A DNA stretch of 64,000 bases. Origin: Azorinus chamasolen (taxonomy: Eukaryota; Mollusca; Bivalvia; Cardiida; Solecurtidae). The stretch lies in assembly GCA_963576725.1 (NCBI GenBank), contig OY755244.1, positions 31,748,006 to 31,812,005 of the forward strand. The letters run 5' to 3'. Positions 11,584 through 17,829 of this stretch are shown one piece after another. Position 1 is the stretch's first letter; each line of letters opens with the position of its first letter. A model generated the notes under the pieces. That model worked only from the letters and a program-made list of their open reading frames with translations, ran no database searches and was not told where the DNA came from. The translations under genes and the position numbers were made by a program.

Positions 11584-11899
11584 CTATTTCTTTATATCCT
11601 TCTTTAAAAAAATTAATCAAAGGAATAATATTTTTTGTTTTAAATGTACTATGTTCGGTATAATAATCTTCTAATATATGTTTTAATTTACTCATATTAG
11701 GTTTATATCCATTTTGAATTAAATAATAATTTAAATAATATAATAATAAAGGATCTGTTACATTTATGTCAGCTTGTGATTCTAAAAAGTTAACTATTTC
11801 ACTTTTTTCTAATTCAGAAAAAGTTTTCTGATTTAAAAAACGACCTATATCAAAATCGCTTCTTGTAGATAATTTATTAATGTTCGAATCATGAAGCAA
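11576..11899 (-). CDS. About 107-aa Polinton ORF without a clear start
   Basis: An open frame on the minus strand whose upstream limit is a stop at 11906-11908. No ATG lies between that stop and residue 69 (MSKLKH), so the start is lost or non-ATG (a TTG sits at 11897-11899). The sequence is helical and charged (SELEKSEIVNFLESQADINV, LLLYYLNYYLIQNGYKPNMS), ending FFKEGYKEIVK. It is convergent with and overlaps the 82-aa gene by 8 bp. Function unknown. It may be the 3' part of a broken gene. Confidence 0.45.
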   Translation of the reverse strand: MLHDSNINKLSTRSDFDIGRFLNQKTFSELEKSEIVNFLESQADINVTDPLLLYYLNYYLIQNGYKPNMSKLKHILEDYYTEHSTFKTKNIIPLINFFKEGYKEIVK

Positions 11900-11948
11900 T
11901 AATAATTATTATAAACGTGATAAAAAAGCATAAATTTATCAACATTTT

Positions 11949-12445
11949 CTAATGGAGAAATTTCCAAGCAACAAAACCAGTTAATACCATGCCACCAATA
12001 ACAAAAGCAATCTCTCTATTCTTTTGGTCTTCCGATGGTGTATAAAAATCACTTAATGTAGCTTCTGGGGGTAGGGTCCCTCCGGCCGAATTTCGAGGGG
12101 CGACCGTAGGGAGCGTTCCGCTTTGACCCGAGGTTTCGAAACTCCCTCCGGTCTTGCCCCCTCCCCCGGTTGCATAATAATACTCTTTCATGGCTTGGTC
12201 AACATCATCAAATGTTTGTTCGGCGTGATGTTCTTTTTTCATTTCCTTATTAATATAATCTAATCTTTGAGTTCTTTTTTTATTCCAATCATCTTTTGAT
12301 GCTTCTAATTGTTCCATAGCTTTATCATGTCTTTCTCTTTCTTCATCCGAATCTTTTCCTAAATGTGAAAATAAATAATTACCACCAGTAAAAGCTAATG
12401 CATTTGTAACTGCCCCCCAATCATCATTGCTACTGCGCTCGCCAT
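11949..12445 (-). pseudogene. Polinton membrane-anchored protein, one frameshift
   Basis: Reading begins at ATG 12443-12445 (MASAVAMMIG) and shifts frame in a six-base G-run (C-run 12413-12418 on the plus strand). It continues through a charged helical region (DEERERHDKAMEQLEASKDD, INKEMKKEHHAEQTFDDVDQ) to a C-terminal membrane segment (IAFVIGGMVLTGFVAWKFLH). Between them sits a block encoded entirely by the GC-rich repeat at 12076-12153 (TGGSFETSGQSGTLPTVAPR). Total about 165 codons. The helical stalk plus tail anchor suggests a virion-membrane or scaffold role, but I recognise no family. The shift is in a homopolymer, so assembly error is possible. Confidence 0.6.
12076..12153 (-). repeat. 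GC-rich coding repeat, long form, copy 1
   Basis: Composite of modules: TCCCTCCGGCCGAATTTCGA, GGGGCGACCGTAGGGAGCG, TTCCGCTTTGACCCGAGG and TTTCGAAACTCCCTCCGGTC. It is embedded in frame in the membrane-anchored protein gene, in an otherwise AT-rich element. Orientation is such that GACCGGAGGGAG reads in gene sense. Confidence 0.9.
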
Positions 12446-12464
12446 TTTTAAAAAATAAAAAAAC

Positions 12465-12695
12465 CTACTTCATAATATCAACTGGTATAATACCTTGTTT
12501 AACCAACATATCTTTTGTTGCCATTGCAAGTAATATATCAATAGATAACATTCCAATATCCCCCATATTAAAATCTACTTTAGGTGGTGGTCTTTTTAAT
12601 AGTTTTCTGCCTATTTCCGCATATCCAACTGTTAATACAGTTTCTACTCCTGCATGATATAACATGTTTGCTATTTGTTTTCCATCTGTTGACAT
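12465..12695 (-). CDS. 76-aa Polinton small hydrophobic protein
   Basis: Intact, starting at ATG 12693-12695. It has two hydrophobic helices: residues around 18-30 (VETVLTVGYAEIG) and 45-62 (GDIGMLSIDILLAMATKDML), joined by a basic RKLLKRPPPK linker. Ten nucleotides upstream of the ATG is a 13-mer (minus-strand ATCTATATTTTTT) that also precedes the major capsid gene, suggesting shared late-type control. Possibly a virion membrane protein. No family recognised. Confidence 0.6.
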   Translation of the reverse strand: MSTDGKQIANMLYHAGVETVLTVGYAEIGRKLLKRPPPKVDFNMGDIGMLSIDILLAMATKDMLVKQGIIPVDIMK

Positions 12696-12705
12696 TTTTT
12701 AAAAG

Positions 12706-12718
12706 AAAAAATATAGAT
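12706..12718 (-). promoter_or_regulatory. 13-mer upstream motif ATCTATATTTTTT
   Basis: Identical to the motif at 16071-16083, and at a similar distance (10 nt) from its start codon. The TCTATA core recalls the TCTA late-promoter motif reported in virophages and mimivirus relatives. The link to that system is inference only. Confidence 0.4.
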
Positions 12719-12786
12719 AAAAGAAAAGCCGAGAATTAATTAAATTCAAACGTGTCATATTCTTCTTTCTTTATTTCATAAGACAT

Positions 12787-12897
12787 ACTCCCTCCGGCCG
12801 ATATTTCAATATTTTCTTTTTCGAGGGGCGACCGAAGGGCGACCGAAGGGAGCGTTTCGCTTTGGCGTTCCGCTTTGGCGTTCCGCTTTGACCCGAA
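12787..12897 (-). repeat. GC-rich coding repeat with internal triplication
   Basis: The same modules as copy 1, but with GGGCGACCGAA doubled and TTTGGCGTTCCGC doubled, which points to local unit amplification. It encodes most of the region between the membrane segment and the C-terminus of the 12736-13388 gene. Confidence 0.85.
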
Positions 12898-12972
12898 TGT
12901 TTTGATTTTTACGAATAAATATAATCCTAAACCAACAACACCGATTGAAATATTAGCATATTAGGATATCCA

Positions 12973-13010
12973 AAGGGCGCCCGAATGTTTACTCCCTCCG
13001 GTCGGTCGAG
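12973..13010 (-). repeat. GC-rich coding repeat, short form
   Basis: Contains GGGCGCCCGAATG and ACTCCCTCCGGTCGGTCGAG. It is read as DRPEG followed by VNIRAPFG in the same gene. Confidence 0.8.
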
Positions 13011-13100
13011 TTTTGAATCTTTTGTTATTTCTAATTTTGAATTTTGAAAAGCATCATCATCTGAATCTTTTGTTATTTGGCTTGGAGTTCTCGAATTTAA

Positions 13101-13216
13101 ACTCCCTCCGGTCGAATTTCGAAGGGCGACCGTAGGGAGCGTTCCCCTTTGACCCGAGGTTTCGAAACTCCCTCCGGTCGTCCCTCCGGTCGACGTTAAA
13201 CTCCTTCCAGTCGAAA
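13101..13216 (-). repeat. GC-rich coding repeat, long form plus extra short units
   Basis: A near-duplicate of copy 1 (differing by a few bases, such as GAAGGGCGACC for GAGGGGCGACC) followed by a second CTCCCTCCGGTCG unit and a decayed CTCCTTCCAGTCG unit. Serial decay and duplication are both visible. Confidence 0.88.
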
Positions 13217-13348
13217 TTTTTAGTTCCATATTTTCTTTCTTCAAAAGTTCTGCTTCTTTTCTTTTTAATTCGGCTTTTAATTTTCTCGCTTCTACACCTT
13301 TCTTACCCGCAGCTACTCGTTTTGGATTTTTGGGTTTCGAATTTAAAA

Positions 13349-13361
13349 TCCCTCCGGCCGG
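13349..13361 (-). repeat. GC-rich coding repeat, short unit
   Basis: TCCCTCCGGCCG near the start of the 12736-13388 gene, read there as DPAGGIL. Confidence 0.7.
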
Positions 13362-13380
13362 GTCTTTCGTTTTTTCTTCA

Positions 13381-14049
13381 CTATTCATTTTTTATAGCGA
13401 TATTTTCTTTTTCTATATTTTCTTTTTCGAATTTCGAGGGGTACCCGAGGTTTCGAAACTCCCTCCGGTCGATATTTTCAACTACCTCAGGCCGAGTGCT
13501 TGCTCCCTCCGGTCGGAAATTAATATGTTTTGCTGTTGTTAACATTGCGGTAAAAGGTGCTAAATACATTCCATATCTATAATATAGTTCACAACATGAA
13601 GTAGTCAAAGCATGATTAATAAAAGGATCTTCCTCTAAGTCTTGTATTAGTTTGGGGGGGTTAACAACGTTAAAATACTTTGAAACACTCATAACATATA
13701 AATTAATAAAAGAATTACCTAATGTTTTAGTCATACTAGCTCCTAATCTTGCTTCATATCTACAGTATAATTTATTTATTTGCTCTATTGTCATTGTGTC
13801 AATGTCTGAAAGTTGTAACTCTCTTCCAAGATATTGTTTACTACTGCCACCAGCTACAATAGCTGATAATCGTTCACGTTTTGTTTCTTCTAATTTATCT
13901 TCAGCATCTTCTCCTGTGTCTTCGGCTAATAATTCTTCGGCGTTCATTTTATATAATTTATTTTTCAGTTTTAAATAATTAAATATCACATATCCGGCTA
14001 ATGATAAGACTGGAATATTTGTTATAATTGTTAGTATTTCTAATAGCAT
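13381..14049 (-). CDS. 222-aa Polinton protein, N-terminal TM, unknown
   Basis: Intact, with an N-terminal membrane segment (LLEILTIITNIPVLSLAGYV), an acidic stretch (EELLAEDTGEDAEDKLEETK), then a helical domain (IEQINKLYCRYEARLGASMT to CCELYYRYGMYLAPFTAML). The last 50 residues are built from three GC-repeat units, read as RPEG (twice) and DRREFRNLGYPSKF, ending KENIAIKNE. I recognise no family. It sits upstream of and overlaps the basic/coiled gene, with the 11-bp iterons just before its start. Codon use and intactness support a true gene. Confidence 0.65.
   Translation of the reverse strand: MLLEILTIITNIPVLSLAGYVIFNYLKLKNKLYKMNAEELLAEDTGEDAEDKLEETKRERLSAIVAGGSSKQYLGRELQLSDIDTMTIEQINKLYCRYEARLGASMTKTLGNSFINLYVMSVSKYFNVVNPPKLIQDLEEDPFINHALTTSCCELYYRYGMYLAPFTAMLTTAKHINFRPEGASTRPEVVENIDRREFRNLGYPSKFEKENIEKENIAIKNE
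13427..13516 (-). repeat. GC-rich coding repeat cluster
   Basis: A 45-bp unit (13428-13472), a decayed CTACCTCAGGCCGAG unit and a CTCCCTCCGGTCGG unit, all within the 3' end of the 222-aa gene. The 45-bp unit is a perfect reverse complement of 17400-17444, but it is read in a different frame (DRREFRNLGYPSKF). Confidence 0.9.
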
Positions 14050-14059
14050 TTTTAATTAG

Positions 14060-14147
14060 TAATACTTTAGTAATGCTTAAACAATGCTTAAGTAATTCTT
14101 AAGTAATGCTTAAACAATGCTTAAGTAATGCTTAAGTAATGCTTAAG
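14060..14147. repeat. 11-bp iteron array (TAATGCTTAAG), eight units
   Basis: Eight contiguous 11-bp units with consensus TAATGCTTAAG, of which the first is degenerate. Each carries the palindrome CTTAAG or a near form. It occupies the gap between the 222-aa gene start and the ATPase end. It could be a protein-binding array, a promoter element or a plain minisatellite. The sequence alone does not decide. Confidence 0.85.
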
Positions 14148-14158
14148 CAATCGAGAGT

Positions 14159-14796
14159 TTACTCCCTCCGGTCGACCAACCAATAGCCAGTAGGTTGATC
14201 CGTTCTCAATATCAATTTACGATGCTTCTCTTTTTTTAGTTCCTCTTTAATTCTTTGTCGTTCTTCCAAAGTAGGAATAACGTCATTTTCTCTTAGACAA
14301 TTTTCAAAACTGTCTCTGTCTTTTGTGTAGAACATACATAACCATTTTGTTTGTTCTCTCAAATCTTTTAAAACAGAATTGTATCTCTGTGAAATAACCC
14401 ACACTGATTGTTCTGCGTGTCTTCCTGAAAAAGCTAGTTCAGAAAGCATATCTCTTTTCTTTGTTAGTTCTTTTGTTGCACTACAATCATCAATGATGTA
14501 TAATGTTGAATAACCAGCATATTTGTTAAAGAACATTCTTAGTAGTTATTGTAGCTTCTCTTCTTCATTAACAATAGGATTAACAATTATTATATTTTTG
14601 TTTTTAGGTTTCCTGACATCACCAATCCACTCACGATTTTATAAGCCTTGTTCCATTGAATAGTGGGACACAATATAACTATATATTTGAACATCTGACA
14701 ATATTGATTTTCTAAAAGGTCAAGTACAAACTCAGTCTTTCCACAACCTGTCTGTCCACATATAATAGCACAATGAGGATATTTTGGTAATTCCAT
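14159..14796 (-). pseudogene. Packaging ATPase (FtsK/HerA type), broken
   Basis: ATPase that would pump DNA into the capsid. From ATG 14794-14796: Walker A GQTGCGKT at residue 13-20, then CPTIQWNKAYKIV. The frame changes near 14630. A TAA follows at about 14545-14547, then Walker B LYIIDDC and a conserved AFSGRHAEQSVWVISQRYNS block. Length about 210 codons, normal for the family. The C-terminal residues DRRE and the stop codon itself are supplied by a GC-rich repeat unit at 14160-14175. It is followed directly downstream by the iteron-side intergenic region and preceded by the capsid gene 3 bp upstream, as in a co-transcribed packaging module. Confidence 0.9.
14160..14175 (-). repeat. GC-rich short unit forming the ATPase stop
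   Basis: ACTCCCTCCGGTCGA. On the gene strand its GAG plus the following TAA provides the last residues (DRRE) and the stop codon of the ATPase. Confidence 0.85.
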
Positions 14797-14799
14797 TTT

Positions 14800-16062
14800 T
14801 TAATAAATAACTTCTTTAAATCTACCATCTTCAAAATTAATTTGTGCGTCTTGTATAACAAATAGATAAACATTTATTGATTCATCTTCTCCTCCTTCTT
14901 TCGTTATTTGAATTGTAATTCCTTCAGATGCATTCTCAATTCGTCTTCCTGAACCGTGTAGTGAGTTATCATCTGTTGAGCGTAAATCAAGCCATAATGC
15001 GTAATTTCTTGTAAGATATTTTTCTAATGTTGTATTAGTGAAGACCGTATCTTTTAAAACAGAAGTTGTTATTTTATTTCGTTTAGAATTCATAGCAAAG
15101 TATTTATTAATTTCATCCCATTGTTGAGCTTTCATTCCTTGACTATACAATTGATTAGGAACGCATTCGATGGTAATTTCTACTTTTGTTATTTTAGGAT
15201 TGAAATAAGTTTCGGTGTTTGTTCTTTCAGGGTCTTCAAACAACATCAGAATTCCTTTCATACTTCTTGCTGGAACATTTAGATTGATATTCCATAGTGT
15301 ATCAGATTTGTTTTTAGTTATTTTTCTATGTCTTAGTATTCTATCATACAAAATTACCATTTTACCAGAAACTTGTTGTCTTATTTGTCTAGCTAATTCG
15401 GTGTCGGAAACCATATCAAATTCTAAACAAATATTTTTAATTATATAACCCGCATCTCCATCTGTTGAGTTAATAACTTTATTATAATCATTGAATGTAA
15501 GTTCATACTCAAGTCTATCACCGAGACCAGACTGATAAAATGGCATATGTGTTTCTAATAGTTCAAAGTCAAGTGGAATACAAAATCTATTTTTGTATGC
15601 ATCTGCTATAGCTTTGTCTTCTTTGTCTACACTTGCATTTTCTGCTCCAACTCTGTGTTTTAACATATTAGTTTTACCAATACCTTGATATGCCATGTTT
15701 TCACGTTCAGTAGGTGTTTTCCATAAATCAACATAACAATGATAAATATCACTATCATCAATTGACATAACTTCATTTCCACTTATACGAATGGTTGTTT
15801 TTTTAATTATTGATCTTCCTATGTTTTGATATATAGTTGCATTTACATCCTTAGATTTAAGTTCAATTTCAAATGCTAATCTAACTGTTCCGGGAACATT
15901 AACATCATTAATACTTAAATTAGGGAATCTTACTAATAACTGTTGATTCTGATCAATAGTTGAAGGATTATTAGTTATTACAACGCTTTGACGAATACCT
16001 TTTACACCACGAGGCTCCCTTATTTTCCTGTAGGGATTTAATTTTTCTCCATAGGTTGACAT
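14800..16062 (-). CDS. Polinton major capsid protein (double jelly roll)
   Basis: Intact 420-residue ORF starting at ATG 16060-16062 (MSTYGEKLNPYRKI). The sequence has the Polinton/adintovirus hexon pattern: VPGTVRLAFEIEL, the IIKKTTIRISGNEVMSIDDS and DIYHCYVDLWKTPTERE stretch, CIPLDFELLETHMPFYQSGL and LEYELTFNDYNKVI. The second half has YDRILRHRKI, VPARSMKGILMLFEDP and a KITKVEITIECVPNQLYSQG segment. The two halves match the expectation of two beta-barrel domains. It would form the trimeric capsomers of an icosahedral shell. It lacks any GC-rich repeat inside and has no break, unlike the replication genes. The 13-mer upstream motif is at 16071-16083. Confidence 0.93.
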   Translation of the reverse strand: MSTYGEKLNPYRKIREPRGVKGIRQSVVITNNPSTIDQNQQLLVRFPNLSINDVNVPGTVRLAFEIELKSKDVNATIYQNIGRSIIKKTTIRISGNEVMSIDDSDIYHCYVDLWKTPTERENMAYQGIGKTNMLKHRVGAENASVDKEDKAIADAYKNRFCIPLDFELLETHMPFYQSGLGDRLEYELTFNDYNKVINSTDGDAGYIIKNICLEFDMVSDTELARQIRQQVSGKMVILYDRILRHRKITKNKSDTLWNINLNVPARSMKGILMLFEDPERTNTETYFNPKITKVEITIECVPNQLYSQGMKAQQWDEINKYFAMNSKRNKITTSVLKDTVFTNTTLEKYLTRNYALWLDLRSTDDNSLHGSGRRIENASEGITIQITKEGGEDESINVYLFVIQDAQINFEDGRFKEVIY

Positions 16063-16070
16063 TTTTATAA

Positions 16071-16083
16071 AAAAAATATAGAT
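16071..16083 (-). promoter_or_regulatory. 13-mer upstream motif before capsid gene
   Basis: ATCTATATTTTTT on the minus strand, 8 nt before the capsid ATG and identical to 12706-12718. Candidate late-gene promoter element, inferred from position and repetition. Confidence 0.45.
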
Positions 16084-16094
16084 TCAAAAGCTTG

Positions 16095-16109
16095 CTCCCT
16101 CCGGTCGAA
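16095..16109 (-). repeat. GC-rich short unit after the 162-aa gene
   Basis: CTCCCTCCGGTCGAA in the gap between the 162-aa ORF stop and the capsid start region. This is one of the few copies outside a coding frame. Confidence 0.85.
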
Positions 16110-16112
16110 TGT

Positions 16113-16601
16113 TTAGATAAATAATTCAATTGTCATTGTTGCTACTGTATTAGCGCGTGAAGAATTATTACTTTTACAAACAAAATCAATTGCGTCCCCA
16201 GCATTAATTTTTAATGGTGTAGAAAAATTATCATGCTTTCTGGGAAGGTTATTTAGGCTTATACCATAATCTTTATATTCATTTCCATTAACCGATACTA
16301 TAACAGTTACATCATCATCGTTTGTTCTTTTACTTGCTAACCCCATGCCTAATATCTGACCTCTAAAATTCATAACATAACTGACCCCTACTTCTCTACC
16401 ACCATTACCAAAACTAAATAATTCACTCTTCTGCAATGGCCCCTTACTTTCAGCACATAAGCTTATTATATTTTTATTACGAACAACATCTCTATCATAC
16501 AATTCAGCTACTCTCGGAACTAAAACGCCCCTCAAATGATTAATTTCTTCTTTCAGTGATAAATTATCATCATGTTTTCTTTTAACTCCAAATATACTCA
16601 T
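16113..16601 (-). CDS. 162-aa probable virion surface/structural protein
   Basis: Intact, starting at ATG 16599-16601, which overlaps the stop of the upstream penton gene by 4 bp (ATGA). A short charged coiled N-terminus (SLKEEINHLRGVLVPRVAEL) is followed by a beta-rich domain (VSYVMNFRGQILGMGLAS, VTVIVSVNGNEYKDYG) ending TMTIELFI. The layout of stalk plus compact beta-sandwich resembles a trimeric spike or fibre knob, but I recognise no family. Its position between the two capsid genes supports a virion role. A GC-rich repeat unit begins just after its stop codon (16095-16109). Confidence 0.6.
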   Translation of the reverse strand: MSIFGVKRKHDDNLSLKEEINHLRGVLVPRVAELYDRDVVRNKNIISLCAESKGPLQKSELFSFGNGGREVGVSYVMNFRGQILGMGLASKRTNDDDVTVIVSVNGNEYKDYGISLNNLPRKHDNFSTPLKINAGDAIDFVCKSNNSSRANTVATMTIELFI

Positions 16602-17287
16602 TTTATTAGAGAGTGTTTAACTCCCTCCGGTCGAGAGTTTTTGAAGTTCATAATTTCTAAAACACAATTAATTGGTAGATGATTAATTATTTTTTTGTTA
16701 TTTTCATCTCTGATTTCTAATTTTAATTCTGTTATAGTGCCATTAATTAACCGTTTGTATTCTGGATGTTCCAACCTCATTGTCGTTATCTCCCCAAATT
16801 CTTTATTCTCAACTGGAATAACAGCCAATAAGGTACTTGGCATGCCATCAAGATAATTATGAGAAGTACTAACTTGTTCCAAATGAACATACAACGATTT
16901 ATAGATAGCAAAATCTATACTTCTCACGCCAATGTGTACTTCATTAGCAGTAAATCTCCGTTTATTACTAAATCCTAATATAAATTTCAAATCTTTACTT
17001 AATTTAAATTCATGAGCAGAAATTAAAGTTACAATACCATTCGTTTCATTTACAGTTAATGTAATATTAAAAGTTTGAAATACATCTGCTATTTGTTGAA
17101 AACTATAATAACCATCTGGAATTTGAATAAGTCTCTCGCCCACCTTTTGTATATTTTCATTAACAATATTATACCAGCCTACCCCGTATGTAATACTTTT
17201 CAATCCAATACATTTATTCCCATTTCTATTATCAATATATTGTTGTAAGTTAATAGTTTTATCAATATTTGAAATTGTATGATGCAT
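16598..17287 (-). CDS. Polinton minor capsid (penton-type) protein
   Basis: Intact 229 residues. Beta-rich, with YYSFQQIADVFQTFNITLTV, FILGFSNKRRF, IYKSLYVHLEQVST, DGMPSTLLAVIPVENKEFG and the C-terminal YKRLINGTITELKLEIRDEN stretch. This pattern fits the single-jelly-roll minor capsid protein that closes vertices in Polinton-like viruses. The last 12 residues (RPEGVKHSLIK, with the preceding Ser) come from a GC-rich repeat unit at 16620-16635, which therefore sets the C-terminus. It is translationally coupled by a 4-bp overlap to the 162-aa gene. Its start lies 16 bp from that of the divergent gene at 17304. Confidence 0.85.
   Translation of the reverse strand: MHHTISNIDKTINLQQYIDNRNGNKCIGLKSITYGVGWYNIVNENIQKVGERLIQIPDGYYSFQQIADVFQTFNITLTVNETNGIVTLISAHEFKLSKDLKFILGFSNKRRFTANEVHIGVRSIDFAIYKSLYVHLEQVSTSHNYLDGMPSTLLAVIPVENKEFGEITTMRLEHPEYKRLINGTITELKLEIRDENNKKIINHLPINCVLEIMNFKNSRPEGVKHSLIK
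16620..16635 (-). repeat. GC-rich short unit at the penton gene 3' end
   Basis: ACTCCCTCCGGTCGAG, read on the gene strand as SRPEGV eight residues before the penton stop codon. Confidence 0.85.
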
Positions 17288-17303
17288 TTTTTAATGTTTT
17301 AAA

Positions 17304-17804
17304 ATGTCAATCCAAAATCAAAAGGAGTACCCCTTCAAGTACAATGATGAAGCTCAATATGCCCATGGAGGTGTGTTCAATAAAAAGATTATTACCCCCT
17401 CGACCGGAGGGAGTTTCGAAACCTCGGGTACCCCTCGAAATTCGGCCCTGTCGAAACAATCCATTGTTATTACATCAGATGGAAAAAGTTTCAATGCAAA
17501 GTTCCTAGACTTATTTAAAAAATACAAATTACCGCACGTAGCATCAGATGTTATAGTACAACGATGGAACACAGACTGGTTTTTATTCTATCAAAATCAA
17601 CTTAACTTTGCAATATGGTGCGCTACTACGGGTTGTGGCGTAGATTTCAACAATCACTTATCTGGGGATACCGGTCCGATGATTGGTTCTCTATTCTTGT
17701 TCCACATTTATTATCAAACAAGACGGATACTCTTTGAATTAGGTATTGCTCTACCACAAGACAAAAGCTGGAATGCTTTTAACAATAGTTATGACCGTGA
17801 ATGA
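17304..17804 (+). CDS. Polinton ORF, 166 aa, cut off at the element edge
   Basis: Starts MSIQNQKEYPFKYN at an ATG with the usual TTTTAAA upstream context, divergent from the penton gene by 16 bp. A GC-repeat block (STGGSFETSGTPRNSA) interrupts the first 60 residues. The rest is compact and aromatic-rich: VIVQRWNTDWFLFYQNQLNF, AIWCATTGCGVDFNNHLSGD and FELGIALPQDKSWNAFNNSY. It ends abruptly at a TGA just where composition turns host-like, so the original protein was probably longer. I do not recognise a biochemical function. I have an impression that this gene occurs in other animal Polintons, to be tested by search. Confidence 0.6.
   Translation: MSIQNQKEYPFKYNDEAQYAHGGVFNKKIITPSTGGSFETSGTPRNSALSKQSIVITSDGKSFNAKFLDLFKKYKLPHVASDVIVQRWNTDWFLFYQNQLNFAIWCATTGCGVDFNNHLSGDTGPMIGSLFLFHIYYQTRRILFELGIALPQDKSWNAFNNSYDRE
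17399..17453 (+). repeat. GC-rich coding repeat, inverted copy
   Basis: The only copy with GACCGGAGGGAG on the plus strand, and it lies in the only plus-strand gene that contains a copy. Read as STGGSFETSGTPRNSA. Positions 17400-17444 are a perfect inverted match of 13428-13472. Confidence 0.9.
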
Positions 17805-17829
17805 ATGCAAGTGTTATGTACGCACCCTG

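Larger units (their letters stand above)
12736..13388 (-). pseudogene. Polinton basic/coiled protein with TM, one frameshift
   Basis: Starts at ATG 13386-13388, overlapping the preceding gene by 8 bp (ATGAATAG). The N-terminal 50 residues are strongly basic and coiled (KPKNPKRVAAGKKG, KLKAELKRKEAELLKK). The middle is almost entirely GC-repeat-encoded (TSTGGTTGGSFETSGQRG, then DRPEG). Near 12955-12965 the frame changes; the other frame gives a membrane segment (ISIGVVGLGLYLF), more repeat-encoded sequence and the end MSYEIKKEEYDTFEFN before TAA at 12736-12738. About 217 codons. Function unknown. Much of the coding length is repeat DNA, which makes this the clearest case of repeat-driven protein growth in the element. 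Confidence 0.6.

Noticed and set aside
11483..11674. Second plus-strand frame over the end of the 82-aa gene
   Set aside because: Shadow frame overlapping two better-supported convergent ORFs.
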